Part shown: in pieces, positions 4,870 through 5,025 of the stretch
Numbering within the stretch: the stretch's first letter is position 1
Layout of the letters: each line of letters opens with the position of its first letter
Assembly: GCA_945830595.1 (NCBI GenBank)
Contig: CALZZH010000174.1
Span: 1-5,025 of the forward strand
Source of the DNA: Avoscillospira sp945864925
GTDB lineage: Bacteria; Bacillota; Clostridia; Oscillospirales; Oscillospiraceae
Reading direction: 5' to 3'
DNA length: 5,025 nucleotides
Program-made: the position numbers and the translations under genes
The notes under the pieces: model-generated
The model's input: the letters and a program-made list of their open reading frames with translations, nothing else
What the model was told of the DNA's origin: nothing
Databases searched by the model: none

Positions 4870-5025
4870 TCGCTGTACAGCAGTCTGGAGCCCTTCGCGT
4901 TGTCCTGGCGCTCGTCCATCAGATTCCCATGAAACAACACAAAGGAAAGCGTGAAACGCAGACATCTGAACACGGCGATGTACAGGTATCCGGCCGTCCG
5001 GAAGGAATGATGAATCCTCATAAAC
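4854..5025 (-). CDS. Possible leftward gene end or small ORF overlapping araD (unidentified, may be partial)
   Basis: A minus-strand frame is open from the right edge and ends with TAG at 4856-4854, overlapping the last 16 bases of araD. Within it, an ATG at 5021-5019 would give 55 residues; the frame has no stop before the edge, so the true start may lie outside. The first half holds a hydrophobic stretch (GYLYIAVF...FTLSFVLFHG) and the second a charged tail (MDERQDNAKGSRLLYSDYLW). Codons in the tail are mostly GC-ending (GAC GAG CGC CAG GAC AAC GCG AAG GGC), as in the certain genes here, and more so than in the rightward frame over the same bases. I do not recognise a family. It could be the C-terminus of a convergent membrane-associated protein or chance. 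Confidence 0.3.
   Translation of the reverse strand, partial: FMRIHHSFRTAGYLYIAVFRCLRFTLSFVLFHGNLMDERQDNAKGSRLLYSDYLWP

Noticed and set aside
4872..4881. Perfect palindrome GCTGTACAGC just after the araD stop
   Set aside because: It is ten bases with no loop or T-tract, so it is not a terminator. A palindrome of this size is common by chance, and no paired site was seen.
4944..4960. Possible leftward terminator (GCGT-TTC-ACGC followed by T-rich bases on the minus strand)
   Set aside because: The stem is only four base pairs, and it would fall inside the leftward candidate frame.
4003..4965. Leftward 320-codon open frame
   Set aside because: In-register antisense of the peptidase end and araD. 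It begins beyond araD, but the body only mirrors known codons.
1..5025. CRISPR array, insertion sequence, prophage, toxin-antitoxin or tRNA/rRNA genes
   Set aside because: No regularly spaced direct repeats, transposase or integrase motifs, paired small genes, or tRNA/rRNA-like sequence were seen on either strand.

Overview
The window looks like one end of a draft or metagenome-assembled contig from a GC-rich gut Clostridium relative, most likely an Oscillospiraceae-type Firmicute. This rests on strong AGGAGG-type ribosome binding sites, a CBS/DRTGG-containing family II pyrophosphatase, an ApeB-like M18 aminopeptidase, strongly GC-biased codons, and intergenic DNA rich in hairpins. The taxonomic guess is inference. 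The first 17 bases are not genomic: they match the Nextera/Tn5 transposon-end adapter, so biology starts at about base 18.

Layout. Bases 18-62 may hold the last 14 codons of a rightward gene. Bases 63-250 are a chain of perfect inverted repeats: a bidirectional-type terminator, an interspersed-repeat-like block, a rightward terminator, and a small leftward terminator. A two-gene leftward operon follows (reading right to left): ppaC (2788-1172), a nucleotide-regulated Mn-dependent inorganic pyrophosphatase, then a YhcC-family radical SAM protein (1168-263) that starts with TTG three bases after the ppaC stop. An 89-base divergent spacer (2789-2877) carries a near-symmetric pair of face-to-face promoters embedded in a perfect 11-bp inverted repeat. 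To the right runs a rightward operon of an M18 aminopeptidase (2878-4155) and L-ribulose-5-phosphate 4-epimerase, araD (4180-4869). The last 156 bases contain no obvious terminator and a possible leftward coding end that overlaps the 3' end of araD.

How the genes work together. They do not form one recognisable pathway. PpaC removes pyrophosphate made by biosynthesis, the M18 enzyme trims acidic N-terminal residues from peptides, AraD feeds pentose into the pentose phosphate pathway, and the YhcC-like protein has no settled function. The mirror-image promoters suggest that the two operons share or compete for RNA polymerase. I see no CRISPR, transposon, prophage, toxin-antitoxin or secondary-metabolite system. 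The most notable items are the symmetric divergent promoter, the structured repeat-rich intergenic block, and the adapter remnant. Four protein-coding genes are well supported; they are intact with key catalytic residues present.
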